From an uncultured Bacteroidota bacterium (lineage in GTDB: Bacteria; Bacteroidota; Bacteroidia; Flavobacteriales; BACL11): a DNA stretch of 56,960 nucleotides. Position 1 is the stretch's first letter, and each line of letters opens with the position of its first letter. The DNA lies in contig CABXPN010000004.1 in assembly GCA_902514225.1 (NCBI GenBank), positions 1-56,960 of the forward strand, in the 5' to 3' direction. A program made the position numbers and the translations under genes. The notes beneath the pieces are model-generated. The model did not search any database. It worked only from the letters and a program-made list of their open reading frames with translations, and was not told where the DNA came from. Of the stretch, positions 46,556-54,929 are shown in pieces.

Positions 46556-47410
46556 ATGAAAGTTGGAACTTTTATAGTTGGAGCTCCAAAAGCTGGTACT
46601 ACTTCATTACATTATTATCTGAATGAACACCCAGAGATTCTAATGAGCTCTGTGAAGGAACCAGATTTTTTTTCTGATAAAGAAATTGTGGATCAAGGGC
46701 TTTATTATGGAACTTCTAGAATAAATACATCTCAAAAATATCATAATCTCTTCCAAGAAAAAGAAGACGCGAAAATATTTGGAGAATCTTCTGTTTCTTA
46801 TTTGTTTTATCCAGAAGTACCTAAAAGAATAAAAGAATATAATACTGATGCTAAAATCATAATTATGCTAAGAAATCCTGTTGATAGGGCTTTCTCTCAT
46901 TATCTTATGGACTTTAGATTAGGATTGATTTCAGATAGATTTGAAAATGTATTTAACAAAAAAGAAGGATTGAAATTTCAGCAATATTTTTTATTAGGGA
47001 ACTATTATTCGCAAGTTAAACGATATTTTGATGAGTTTAGCAAAGAAAATGTTCATATAATTTGGTATTCTGATTTTAAAAAAGATGCTGAAAAAGAGGT
47101 TCAAAAGGTTTTTAAATTTATTGGTGTTGATTCAGATTATAAAGTGAATTTTGAATCCGTACATAATAGTTTTACTATGCCAAAAAACAAGATAATTAGA
47201 AAAATTTATTCAGTAGTTTGGTTAAGAAAATTACTATTATTCTTTTTTCCATCTTCCATGGTAAGATTTATTAGATCCACTTTATTTATAAAAGGAAATA
47301 AACCGAGAATAACTACAAAAAGTCGTAAAATTTTTACAGAATATTATCAAGAAGATATATGTAATCTAGAAGAATTATTATCAATAAATTTATCCGAATG
47401 GAAAAAATAG
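46556..47410 (+). CDS. PAPS-dependent sulfotransferase 4
   Basis: 284 residues. 5' loop GAPKAGTTSLHYYL from residue 9, KEPDFFSD, 3' block LRNPVDRAFSHYL and tail LEELLSINLSEWKK. It has GAPKAGTT where the other three have GAAKSGT, so it is a separate lineage. It is detached from the ST1-3 block by the polymerase, epimerase and hydrolase genes, and its 3' end overlaps the GT2 gene by 13 bp. Presumed to sulfate another position of the same glycan. Confidence 0.92.
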   Translation: MKVGTFIVGAPKAGTTSLHYYLNEHPEILMSSVKEPDFFSDKEIVDQGLYYGTSRINTSQKYHNLFQEKEDAKIFGESSVSYLFYPEVPKRIKEYNTDAKIIIMLRNPVDRAFSHYLMDFRLGLISDRFENVFNKKEGLKFQQYFLLGNYYSQVKRYFDEFSKENVHIIWYSDFKKDAEKEVQKVFKFIGVDSDYKVNFESVHNSFTMPKNKIIRKIYSVVWLRKLLLFFFPSSMVRFIRSTLFIKGNKPRITTKSRKIFTEYYQEDICNLEELLSINLSEWKK

Positions 47411-48306
47411 GATTAGTTACTATAACATATAATTCTGCAGATGTAATTAAAGGTTTTTTAGACTCTACTTTAAATCAAACTTTTCAAAAGTTTGTTATAT
47501 ATATTATTGATAACAAATCTAATGATGATACTTTAAAGATTGTTGATTCTTATACTGACGAAAGAATAAAAGTTGTTAAAAATTCTAAAAATTTTGGAGT
47601 TGCAGAGGCAAATAATCAAGGTATTAAGTTATCCATTAAAGATGAATGTACTCAGGTTTTAATTGTTAATAATGATGTGGAATTTGAATCTACTCTACTA
47701 GATAAGATGTTAAAGGTTCAGAAAGAGAATGATTGTTCTTTGGTCGTTCCAAAAATGATGTATTTTGATAATCCTGATCATATTTGGTATGCAGGAAGTA
47801 CATTTGTAAAAAGAAAAGGTTATCTACCAATTCATAAAGGAATTAAACAGAAAGATGAAGGTCAATTTGATGGAATTTATTCTGTTGAGTATGCTCCTAC
47901 TTGTTGTTTGCTTATAAAAAAAGAGGTCTTTGAGGATGTTGGTTTTATGGATGAAAAATACTTTGTTTATTTTGATGATACTGATTTTTCTTATAGAGTT
48001 TTGAAAAACAAAAACCATAAAATGTATTATTTTTCGGATGTAAAATTTTATCATAAGGTTGGGAGTTTAACAAAGTCTGTAGAAAAAGAAAATAAAAAAG
48101 AATACAGAGGTGATTTCTTTATAATGCAAAACACCAGAAATCATATTTATTTTTTAAAGAAAATTGGCAGTGTTTACGCTTACTTTTTCATTGTTTTTTT
48201 ATTTTTTAAAAATAATTTAAGAATACTTACAAATAAAAATCTCCGGACAGATTTTAATACTTGGAAACTTATTATGAAATCGTATTTTGAAGGTTTAAGA
48301 ATGTAA
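47398..48306 (+). CDS. Family 2 glycosyltransferase
   Basis: 302 residues, GT-A fold. LVTITYNSADVIKGFLDSTL at the N-terminus, IIDNKSNDDT, and the NNDVEF (DxD-like) metal/nucleotide site; the C-part FVYFDDTDFSYRV is the ED-type acceptor block of rhamnosyl-type GT2 enzymes. C-terminal hydrophobic stretch (YAYFFIVFLFF) may tether it to the inner membrane. It transfers one sugar to the lipid-linked repeat unit; the donor is unknown. Start overlaps sulfotransferase 4 and the GT4 gene follows after 1 bp. Confidence 0.9.
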   Translation: MEKIGLVTITYNSADVIKGFLDSTLNQTFQKFVIYIIDNKSNDDTLKIVDSYTDERIKVVKNSKNFGVAEANNQGIKLSIKDECTQVLIVNNDVEFESTLLDKMLKVQKENDCSLVVPKMMYFDNPDHIWYAGSTFVKRKGYLPIHKGIKQKDEGQFDGIYSVEYAPTCCLLIKKEVFEDVGFMDEKYFVYFDDTDFSYRVLKNKNHKMYYFSDVKFYHKVGSLTKSVEKENKKEYRGDFFIMQNTRNHIYFLKKIGSVYAYFFIVFLFFKNNLRILTNKNLRTDFNTWKLIMKSYFEGLRM

Positions 48307-48307
48307 T

Positions 48308-49456
48308 ATGAAAGAGAAAATTGCAATTATAGATTCTTTAGGGTCTCACGGAAGTTCTCATCATTTTTATCTGTTTGGACAAGCAAAAGGTCTTTCAGAA
48401 AATGGTGTAGATATTAGAATTTATACAAATAATGTTACAGAAGACCCAGACTATGATGGAGTTAAATTCTTTCAATTTTACAATAATATATTTGGAGGAA
48501 AATTAAAAATATTAGCAGGATTAAGATATGTTATAGGGTCTGTATTTTCATTGATACACGCTAAGTTTTCTGGAGTTAATATATGCCATTTTCATTTGTT
48601 TCATGTTAATGTGTTAGTGTTTTTTGATTTTATTCTTTCTAAAATATTAGGTATGAAAGTTGTTTATACTATACATGATGTTGTAAGTTTTGAAAATTCA
48701 AAATCTTCAGAAAAATTATCTAATTTTATTTATAAAAAAGCAGATAAAATACTAACTCATAATAATTTTTCTAAAGAAATTTTTAAATCTCATTATACTG
48801 AAGTAAATTCTAATTTAGATATTATTCCTCATGGAAATTATGTTCCGTTTTTAAATATTAAAGAGGATATGGATCTTTCCAGAAAAAAACTCGGGATCCC
48901 TAAAGATAAAACAATGTTATTATTTTTTGGGATGATTAAGAAAGTGAAAGGTCTTGAAGTATTACTGAACGCTTTATCATCAGTAGTGGATAAAAATCCG
49001 AATGTTATTTTAGTTATTGCTGGTAGAGTATGGGAAAATGATTTTTCAGTATATCAAAAAATAATTGATGAAAATAATTTGTCAGAATACTGTATTATTC
49101 ATAATAAATTTATACCCCATGAAGATGTAGGTCATTATTATGCTTCTGCAGATTTGGTTGTTCTTCCATATAAAAGGATTTACCAATCAGGAGTATTAAT
49201 GATGAGCCTGAGTTATGAGAAAGCAGTTTTAGTTTCTGATTTACCACCTTTAATTGATGTTATTGATGATGACAAAACTGGTTTTGTATTTAGATCAGAA
49301 GATGCATTTTCTTTATCAGAAAAGTTAAATAAAATATTAGAGAATAAACTTAAAATGGAGGAGGTTAGAATTAAAGCTTCTGAAATTGTAAAAACTAAAT
49401 TTGGTTGGAACGAAATAGGGAAATTAACTAAGAAAAGTTATAAATCAATTTTATAG
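48308..49456 (+). CDS. Family 4 glycosyltransferase
   Basis: 382 residues, GT-B fold. The C-terminal domain shows the group-1 pattern: LLFFGMIKKVKGLEVLLNAL, then VIAGRVWEN, ASADLVVLPYKRIYQSGVLM with the donor-binding E region replaced by a QSGV loop, and VLVSDLPPLIDVI. Retaining transferase using a nucleotide sugar; acts at the inner face of the inner membrane. With the GT2 and the WecA-like initiator it implies a repeat unit of about three sugars if no other transferases contribute. Confidence 0.88.
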   Translation: MKEKIAIIDSLGSHGSSHHFYLFGQAKGLSENGVDIRIYTNNVTEDPDYDGVKFFQFYNNIFGGKLKILAGLRYVIGSVFSLIHAKFSGVNICHFHLFHVNVLVFFDFILSKILGMKVVYTIHDVVSFENSKSSEKLSNFIYKKADKILTHNNFSKEIFKSHYTEVNSNLDIIPHGNYVPFLNIKEDMDLSRKKLGIPKDKTMLLFFGMIKKVKGLEVLLNALSSVVDKNPNVILVIAGRVWENDFSVYQKIIDENNLSEYCIIHNKFIPHEDVGHYYASADLVVLPYKRIYQSGVLMMSLSYEKAVLVSDLPPLIDVIDDDKTGFVFRSEDAFSLSEKLNKILENKLKMEEVRIKASEIVKTKFGWNEIGKLTKKSYKSIL

Positions 49457-49479
49457 TATCTTAGCAAATATATAAGAAA

Positions 49480-50052
49480 ATGAAAAATAGAATTATTAAA
49501 TGTATTGAAGATTCAATAAGTGTAAAACAATTAGTTTTAACTAGTGAAGGATTAATTAATAACATTCAAGAAATTGTACAAAAAAGTGTAGAAGCATTTA
49601 AGTCTGATAAAAAAATGCTTTTATGCGGAAATGGGGGTTCAGCATCAGACGCTCAGCATATTGCAGCAGAATTAAGCGGAAGATTCTATAAAGACAGAAA
49701 AGCTCTTTTTGCTGAAGCTTTACATGTCAATTCATCTTTTGTTACTGCTGTTGCAAACGATTATGGTTATGATAATATTTATTCCAGAATGATTGAAGCT
49801 GCAGGTAGGGAAGAAGATATTCTTATTGGAATTTCAACTTCAGGAAATTCACCGAATATTGTAAATGCTGTTAAAAAGGCAAACCAAAATGGAATGACAA
49901 CGGTTGGTTTTACAGGAGAAGATGGAGGAGAAATGAATAACCTATGTGATATCATGATTAAGATCCCTTCATCTGAAATTCCAAGAGTTCAAGAGTCACA
50001 CATTTTAGTTGGACATATCATTTGTCAACTTATTGAAGAAGAACTTTTTTAA
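49480..50052 (+). CDS. gmhA: Sedoheptulose-7-phosphate isomerase (SIS domain)
   Basis: 190 residues, the normal GmhA length. LCGNGGSASDAQHIAAELSG, ISTSGNSPNIVNA and the C-terminal ESHILVGHIICQLIEEELF with the metal/active-site His/Glu are GmhA hallmarks. It converts sedoheptulose 7-phosphate to D-glycero-D-manno-heptose 7-phosphate. It overlaps gmhB by one base, so heptose synthesis is a coherent pair here. The kinase and nucleotidyltransferase (HddA/HddC or HldE type) needed to finish GDP- or ADP-heptose are not in the window. Confidence 0.92.
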   Translation: MKNRIIKCIEDSISVKQLVLTSEGLINNIQEIVQKSVEAFKSDKKMLLCGNGGSASDAQHIAAELSGRFYKDRKALFAEALHVNSSFVTAVANDYGYDNIYSRMIEAAGREEDILIGISTSGNSPNIVNAVKKANQNGMTTVGFTGEDGGEMNNLCDIMIKIPSSEIPRVQESHILVGHIICQLIEEELF

Positions 50053-50552
50053 TGGCTTTAAAGAAATATACAACTCTTTTTTTAGATAGAGATGGAGTGA
50101 TTAATCATAAAATTGATGGTTATGTTCAGTATTTGGGTGAATTTAACTTCATAGATGGAGTGTTAGAAGTCTTCCCAAAATTAACTGATTATTTTGATAG
50201 GATATTAATTGTTACAAATCAGCAGGGTATTGGGAAAGGCTTAATGACTGACAAAGATTTATTAAATCTTCATGATAAAATGAAAGTTAAAATTGAAAAT
50301 TTTGGAGGTAGAATTGATAAGATATATTTCTGTCCTCATCTGGAAGAAGAAAGATGTAATTGTAGAAAACCACAACCAGGAATGTTACTCCAAGCAAAGT
50401 CAGATTTTCCAGAGATAGATTTTGAAAGATCTATTTTAATAGGAGATTCTGATACTGATATATTAGCAGCTAAAAATGTCAATGTAGATTCAGTTCAAGT
50501 TTCACCTGAATATACCTTAAGTATGTGGGCTAATAAATTTCTATCAGATTAA
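50052..50552 (+). CDS. gmhB: D-glycero-D-manno-heptose 1,7-bisphosphate 7-phosphatase (HAD-IIIA)
   Basis: 166 residues. Catalytic DRDGVIN with D12 and D14, VTNQQGIGKGLM, the zinc-loop CPHLEEERCNC and KPQPGM, and GDSDTDILAAKN close the HAD-IIIA fold. It removes the 7-phosphate from heptose 1,7-bisphosphate. Coupled to gmhA by a one-base overlap. A histidinol-phosphatase-type reading is possible for this HAD group, but neighbour gmhA favours heptose. Confidence 0.88.
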   Translation: MALKKYTTLFLDRDGVINHKIDGYVQYLGEFNFIDGVLEVFPKLTDYFDRILIVTNQQGIGKGLMTDKDLLNLHDKMKVKIENFGGRIDKIYFCPHLEEERCNCRKPQPGMLLQAKSDFPEIDFERSILIGDSDTDILAAKNVNVDSVQVSPEYTLSMWANKFLSD

Positions 50553-50594
50553 ATAAATATCTTTATCTTTACAGCCTAAAATAAGTAAAATCAG

Positions 50595-51629
50595 ATGAAG
50601 AAGGCGATAATAACAGGAATTACCGGTCAGGATGGGGCTTATTTATCGCAATTATTATTAGATAAAGGTTATAAGGTTTTTGGTGCATATAGAAGAACCT
50701 CCTCTCAAAATTTTTGGAGAATAGATTATTTAGGAATTAGGAACAACCCAAATTTAGTGCTTGTTGAGCATGATTTAATAGATGCTGCAAGTACAATAAG
50801 AATGGTTTCAGAAATAAAACCAGATGAAATTTATAATCTGGCAGCCCAAAGTTTTGTTCATGTTTCTTTTGATCAACCTTTAGCTACATCAATGATTACA
50901 GGTATTGGAGTTACTCATATATTGGAAGCTATTCGGATTGTAAATAAGAATATTAAATTCTATCAAGCTTCTACTTCTGAACTATATGGAAAAGTACAAG
51001 AAGTTCCTCAAAAGGAAACTACACCTTTTTATCCCAGAAGTCCATATGGTATTTCTAAGTTGTATGCACATTGGATGGTAACAAATTACAGAGAATCCTA
51101 TGGAATTTTTGCTTGTAGTGGTATTTTATTTAATCATGAATCTCCCTTAAGAGGATTAGAGTTTGTTACACGAAAAATTTCTGATGGAGTAGTTAGAATT
51201 TCTGAGGGATTACAAGATTTTATTGAATTAGGAAATCTGGACGCAAGTAGAGATTGGGGATATGCCCCCGAATATGTTGATGGAATGTATAAAATGATGC
51301 AACATGACACCCCAGACACTTTTGTTTTGGCTACTAATAAAGCTTTTACAGTAAGACAATTTGCAGAATATGCATTTAATGTTGTTGGAATTGATGTGAA
51401 ATGGGAGGGAAGTGGAATTACTGAAAAAGGAATTGATAAAAAGTCAGGAAGAACAATAGTAAAAGTAAATAAAGATTATTTTAGACTTGCGGAGGTTGAC
51501 GCCTTAATAGGAGATTATTCGAAAGCAGAAAAAAACTTAGCTTGGGTCCCTATGACTGAGTTAAAAGATATGTGTAAGATTATGGTAGAGTCTGATTTAA
51601 AAGCACTTAAAACTAATTTAAAAAGTTAA
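50595..51629 (+). CDS. GDP-sugar 4,6-dehydratase (GDP-mannose 4,6-dehydratase family)
   Basis: 344 residues, extended SDR. NAD(P)-binding [10 protein letters not shown] at 8-17, catalytic S/T-E block TSELYG around 127-132, Y151 and K155 in YGISK, and [19 protein letters not shown], the GMD family signature. The default reading is GDP-mannose to GDP-4-keto-6-deoxymannose. Directly behind gmhA-gmhB the substrate could instead be GDP-D-manno-heptose, as for the related DmhA/WcbK enzymes that make 6-deoxyheptoses. No GDP-fucose synthase or reductase is adjacent to finish a deoxy sugar. Gap to gmhB is 42 bp, the largest in the run. Confidence 0.88.
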   Translation: MKKAIITGITGQDGAYLSQLLLDKGYKVFGAYRRTSSQNFWRIDYLGIRNNPNLVLVEHDLIDAASTIRMVSEIKPDEIYNLAAQSFVHVSFDQPLATSMITGIGVTHILEAIRIVNKNIKFYQASTSELYGKVQEVPQKETTPFYPRSPYGISKLYAHWMVTNYRESYGIFACSGILFNHESPLRGLEFVTRKISDGVVRISEGLQDFIELGNLDASRDWGYAPEYVDGMYKMMQHDTPDTFVLATNKAFTVRQFAEYAFNVVGIDVKWEGSGITEKGIDKKSGRTIVKVNKDYFRLAEVDALIGDYSKAEKNLAWVPMTELKDMCKIMVESDLKALKTNLKS

Positions 51630-51633
51630 GGTT

Positions 51634-52689
51634 ATGGAATATATTTTTAATGTATTTTCTCCTTTGGTTACTTCTTTTGTTATAACATTTTTAGCTATTC
51701 CTAAAATTATTCACTTTTCTAAAAAAAGCAGACTATTTGCTAGCATTGGAAATCGAGATTCTCATGAAGGTAAAATTCCAATTTTTGGAGGAATAGCTAT
51801 TTTTGCAGGGCTATTATTTTCATTAATATTTTGGTCGGATTTAGAAGAAATTCAATTTATATTAGTAAGTTTAATTATTGTGTTTTTTATTGGTGTTATA
51901 GACGATTTATTATCATTATCGCCATTAAGAAAGTTAGTTGGCCAAATTTCTTCTGTTTTGGTTCTAATATATCTTGGGGGGTTGCAAATACATAGCATGC
52001 ATAATTTATTTGGAGTAAATGATCTCCCAGATTGGATAGGGGTATTGTTCACTATTTTTGTTTTTATTGTAGTAACTAATTCCTATAATTTAATTGATGG
52101 GATTGATGGTTTGGCTGGAGGAATTGGTGTTGTATCCTCTTTTGCTTTCGGTGTAATATTCTTATTAAACAATGATATACAAATGGCTATTATATCATTT
52201 ACTTTAGTAGGATCCCTTTTAGCTTTTCTCAGATATAATTTTCATCCAGCAAGTATTTTTATGGGAGATACAGGGTCATTAGTAATTGGTTTGATTTTAT
52301 CAGTTTTAGCTATTAGAGTGATAAATAATGGAATTAATATACCTACAGATCATTTTTACACTCAGAAGGGTCCATTTATAGCGATATCTCTTTTATCTAT
52401 TCCTTTATATGATACTTTTAGAGTATTTTTTATCAGAGTTTTATCGGGTTACCACCCTCTGCACCCAGACAGAAACCATATACACCATGCTTTGTTAGAT
52501 TTAGGATTTAGTCATAAAAAATCTTCTATTTTACTCTATATTTTTAGTGTGTTTATTGTTTTTATATCTTATTTTATGATTGATATGAGTTTAGGGCTTT
52601 CTATTTTTATATTATCAATAATTGTTTTAGGAATTATAGCTGTACCTTTTATTGTAATTCAGAACAGAAACAAGAAAAGTGAGAAGTAA
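51634..52689 (+). CDS. Undecaprenyl-phosphate sugar-1-phosphate transferase (MraY/WecA family)
   Basis: 351 residues, about eleven membrane helices. GVIDDLLSLSPLRK holds the catalytic Asp pair, NSYNLIDGIDGLAGG the Asn/Asp block, FMGDTGS the third site and HPDRNHIHH the cytosolic His motif of WecA-type enzymes. It starts repeat-unit synthesis by moving a HexNAc-1-phosphate to undecaprenyl phosphate. Lies 4 bp after the dehydratase and overlaps remB by 11 bp. Confidence 0.93.
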   Translation: MEYIFNVFSPLVTSFVITFLAIPKIIHFSKKSRLFASIGNRDSHEGKIPIFGGIAIFAGLLFSLIFWSDLEEIQFILVSLIIVFFIGVIDDLLSLSPLRKLVGQISSVLVLIYLGGLQIHSMHNLFGVNDLPDWIGVLFTIFVFIVVTNSYNLIDGIDGLAGGIGVVSSFAFGVIFLLNNDIQMAIISFTLVGSLLAFLRYNFHPASIFMGDTGSLVIGLILSVLAIRVINNGINIPTDHFYTQKGPFIAISLLSIPLYDTFRVFFIRVLSGYHPLHPDRNHIHHALLDLGFSHKKSSILLYIFSVFIVFISYFMIDMSLGLSIFILSIIVLGIIAVPFIVIQNRNKKSEK

Positions 52690-54250
52690 GATATTCATAT
52701 TATTATTTGTTATTGTATCTTTTTCATTCTCATATTCGCAGCAATCAAATTCTACTTTTCCAAGAGATAAAAATATTTTTCTGGAATCAGAGCTAAATAG
52801 TTTCAAAAATAATTTCCATACATCAGTTAAACCATTTTTACTTTCAAACCTAGATTCAAATATCAAAAAAAATGAAGGTACTTGGCTTTATAGAAAGTGG
52901 AATAAAGAACACTTTCTACAAGTAGAATCTGAGGAATACACATTAATAGTGAATCCAGTTTTAAATTTAGAAATTGGTAGAGAAATTGAAACAAATCAAA
53001 CTATCTGGACAAATACTAGGGGAATTATTGCTGATGGAAAAATAGGAGAAAGGTTTTCATACTATTCTTCTTTTTTAGAAAATCAATCTAGATTACCTTC
53101 TTATCTAACAGACAACATTTTAAAAAAATCTGCTTGGGTCATTCCCGGTCAAGGGGAGTCTCGTTGGTCTTCTGATAGTACTTTTGATTATACTATGGCT
53201 TCTGGTCATCTTACATATCAAATGAGTAAATTTTCTGCTTTACAATTTGGTACTGGTAAAAATTTTATTGGAGATGGTTATCGTTCAATGATTTTGTCAG
53301 ATAATTCATTTAATTATCCTTATCTGAAAGTGCAAACAAATGTTGGAATTTTTCAATATACAAATCTATACATGGAACATATGGACTTGTCTTCTAACCC
53401 TTCTCAAGAATTTGTATATGATAAAAAATATATGACTCTACATCATTTAAGTGCTAACATTTCTGAAAGATTGAATATTGGAATTTTTGAGTCAATTGTT
53501 TGGGAAAATAATAGAACTCCAGAAATATCAGGTTTTGATATTGCTTATCTTAATCCGATAATATTTTTAAGGCCTATTGAGTTCTCATTAAACTCATCTG
53601 ATAACGCTTTGATGGGAGCTAATTTTAAATTTAAAACAACAGAAAAGTCAAATATTTACGGACAATTTGTTTTAGATGAGTTCTCAGCTCCAGATTTAAA
53701 TGGAGAAAATTTCTGGGGAAATAAGTATTCTTACCAACTAGGAGGAAAATATTATAATGTATTTGGAGTAAATAACTTAATCGTTCAACTTGAAAATAAT
53801 TTTTCCAGACCTTATACATATTCTCATTTTAATTCATCACAAAATTACGGACACTACTATCAAAGTTTAGCTCATCCGTTGGGAGCTAATTTTAATGAGA
53901 TTATATTTTTTACTGATTATCGATTTAAAAAATGGGAAGCTCATTTAGAAATACTTTTTGTTAAATATGGGGGTAAAATTAAAAATGATCCAACATCCTA
54001 CGGAGATGATATTTTTATGTCAAACTCTGATAGACCATCAGATTATGGCATTGAAATGTATCAAGGAAATTTATCGAAATTAAATTACAATAAATTTACT
54101 GTTTCTTATCTGATAAACCCAAGAACAAATCTAAAATTACAAACAACTATAATACATAGAACTTTGAAGGATGATTATGGAATTTTCCCAACAGATTTTA
54201 TCTTCTTTGCACTAAAGTCTGATTTATTTAATAGATATTACGACTACTAA
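52679..54250 (+). CDS. remB: RemB-like outer-membrane protein (Wzi-type barrel)
   Basis: 523 residues. A GTG start is needed because the signal peptide (RSKIFILLFVIVSFSFSYSQ) follows it directly; it overlaps the WecA-like gene by 11 bp. The mature part is beta-rich, with QFGTGKNFIGDGYRSMILSD, NYPYLKVQTNVGIFQYTN and EISGFDIAYLNPIIFLRPIE, which I recognise from flavobacterial gliding protein RemB and which belong with Wzi-like capsule-binding barrels. Wzi proteins bind surface polysaccharide at the outer membrane; RemB is linked to gliding. As the last biosynthetic-locus gene it probably handles the polymer made here. Gene name is by family, not proven. Confidence 0.72.
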   Translation: MRSKIFILLFVIVSFSFSYSQQSNSTFPRDKNIFLESELNSFKNNFHTSVKPFLLSNLDSNIKKNEGTWLYRKWNKEHFLQVESEEYTLIVNPVLNLEIGREIETNQTIWTNTRGIIADGKIGERFSYYSSFLENQSRLPSYLTDNILKKSAWVIPGQGESRWSSDSTFDYTMASGHLTYQMSKFSALQFGTGKNFIGDGYRSMILSDNSFNYPYLKVQTNVGIFQYTNLYMEHMDLSSNPSQEFVYDKKYMTLHHLSANISERLNIGIFESIVWENNRTPEISGFDIAYLNPIIFLRPIEFSLNSSDNALMGANFKFKTTEKSNIYGQFVLDEFSAPDLNGENFWGNKYSYQLGGKYYNVFGVNNLIVQLENNFSRPYTYSHFNSSQNYGHYYQSLAHPLGANFNEIIFFTDYRFKKWEAHLEILFVKYGGKIKNDPTSYGDDIFMSNSDRPSDYGIEMYQGNLSKLNYNKFTVSYLINPRTNLKLQTTIIHRTLKDDYGIFPTDFIFFALKSDLFNRYYDY

Positions 54251-54251
54251 T

Positions 54252-54929
54252 TTGGCATTAATACTAGGAATAGAAACCTCTACAAAGAATTGTTCTGTTG
54301 CACTTTTTTCAGAAGATAAATTAATTTCAGAAAAATCATTATTGTCTGAAAAACATTCTCATTCTGAGACATTAACAATTTTTATTCAGGAATTATTTAA
54401 TGATACTGACTATTTATTATCAGATTTAGACGCCATCTCTGTAAGTATAGGGCCTGGATCTTATACTGGTTTAAGAATTGGAGTTTCTACCGCAAAAGGA
54501 CTGTGTTATTCATTAAATATTCCTCTTATATCTGTATTTACCTTACAGTCTATGTCGCAATCAATTTCAGATGAAGACTCCAGTTTTGATTTATATTGCC
54601 CAATGATAGATGCAAGAAGAATGGAAGTGTATTCAGCATTCTATGACAATAAAAATAATGAAGTAAGAAAAATACAAGCAGATATAATAGATTCATCTAC
54701 TTTTTCTCATTTACTAGATAAAAAAATTGTGTTTTTTGGTGATGGATCTGAAAAATGTAAAGAGATAATAAACTCTGAAAAAGCAGTATTTTTAAATGAT
54801 GTTTACCCTAGTGCGAGAAATTTAAAGAAGATTTCGTATAGAAAATTTAAAGAATCTAATTTTGAGGATATCGCTTACTTTGAACCTTTTTACTTGAAAG
54901 ATTTTATTGCAGGAGTAAAGAAAATTTAA
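54252..54929 (+). CDS. tsaB: tRNA threonylcarbamoyladenosine biosynthesis protein TsaB
   Basis: 225 residues, ASKHA fold lacking the metal site. GIETSTKNCSVALFSEDKLI and ISVSIGPGSYTGLRIGVSTA are the TsaB signatures, followed by PMIDARRMEVYSAFYD. TsaB partners TsaD and TsaE in adding threonylcarbamoyl to A37 of ANN-decoding tRNAs. The start is TTG at 54252, one base after the remB stop; no in-frame ATG exists before the conserved N-terminus. A housekeeping gene that seems to ride on the polysaccharide run. Confidence 0.94.
   Translation: MALILGIETSTKNCSVALFSEDKLISEKSLLSEKHSHSETLTIFIQELFNDTDYLLSDLDAISVSIGPGSYTGLRIGVSTAKGLCYSLNIPLISVFTLQSMSQSISDEDSSFDLYCPMIDARRMEVYSAFYDNKNNEVRKIQADIIDSSTFSHLLDKKIVFFGDGSEKCKEIINSEKAVFLNDVYPSARNLKKISYRKFKESNFEDIAYFEPFYLKDFIAGVKKI

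Larger units (their letters stand above)
37245..54250 (+). other. Sulfated surface-polysaccharide biosynthesis locus (with divergent cysCDN)
   Basis: Seventeen same-strand genes from deoC to remB (plus tsaB) with overlaps or gaps no larger than 42 bp. Together they encode PAP recycling, an initiating phosphoglycosyl transferase, two glycosyltransferases, nucleotide-sugar enzymes, four sulfotransferases, a flippase, a polymerase-like protein, a secreted hydrolase and an outer-membrane Wzi/RemB-like protein. No Wza/Wzc export pair is present. The assignment as one system rests on families and gene packing; the polymer itself is inferred. Confidence 0.75.

Noticed and set aside
37245..54929. Polysaccharide run as a recently transferred genomic island
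   Set aside because: By eye it is somewhat more AT-rich in the glycosyltransferase part, but there are no flanking repeats, integrase or tRNA; composition would need to be computed.
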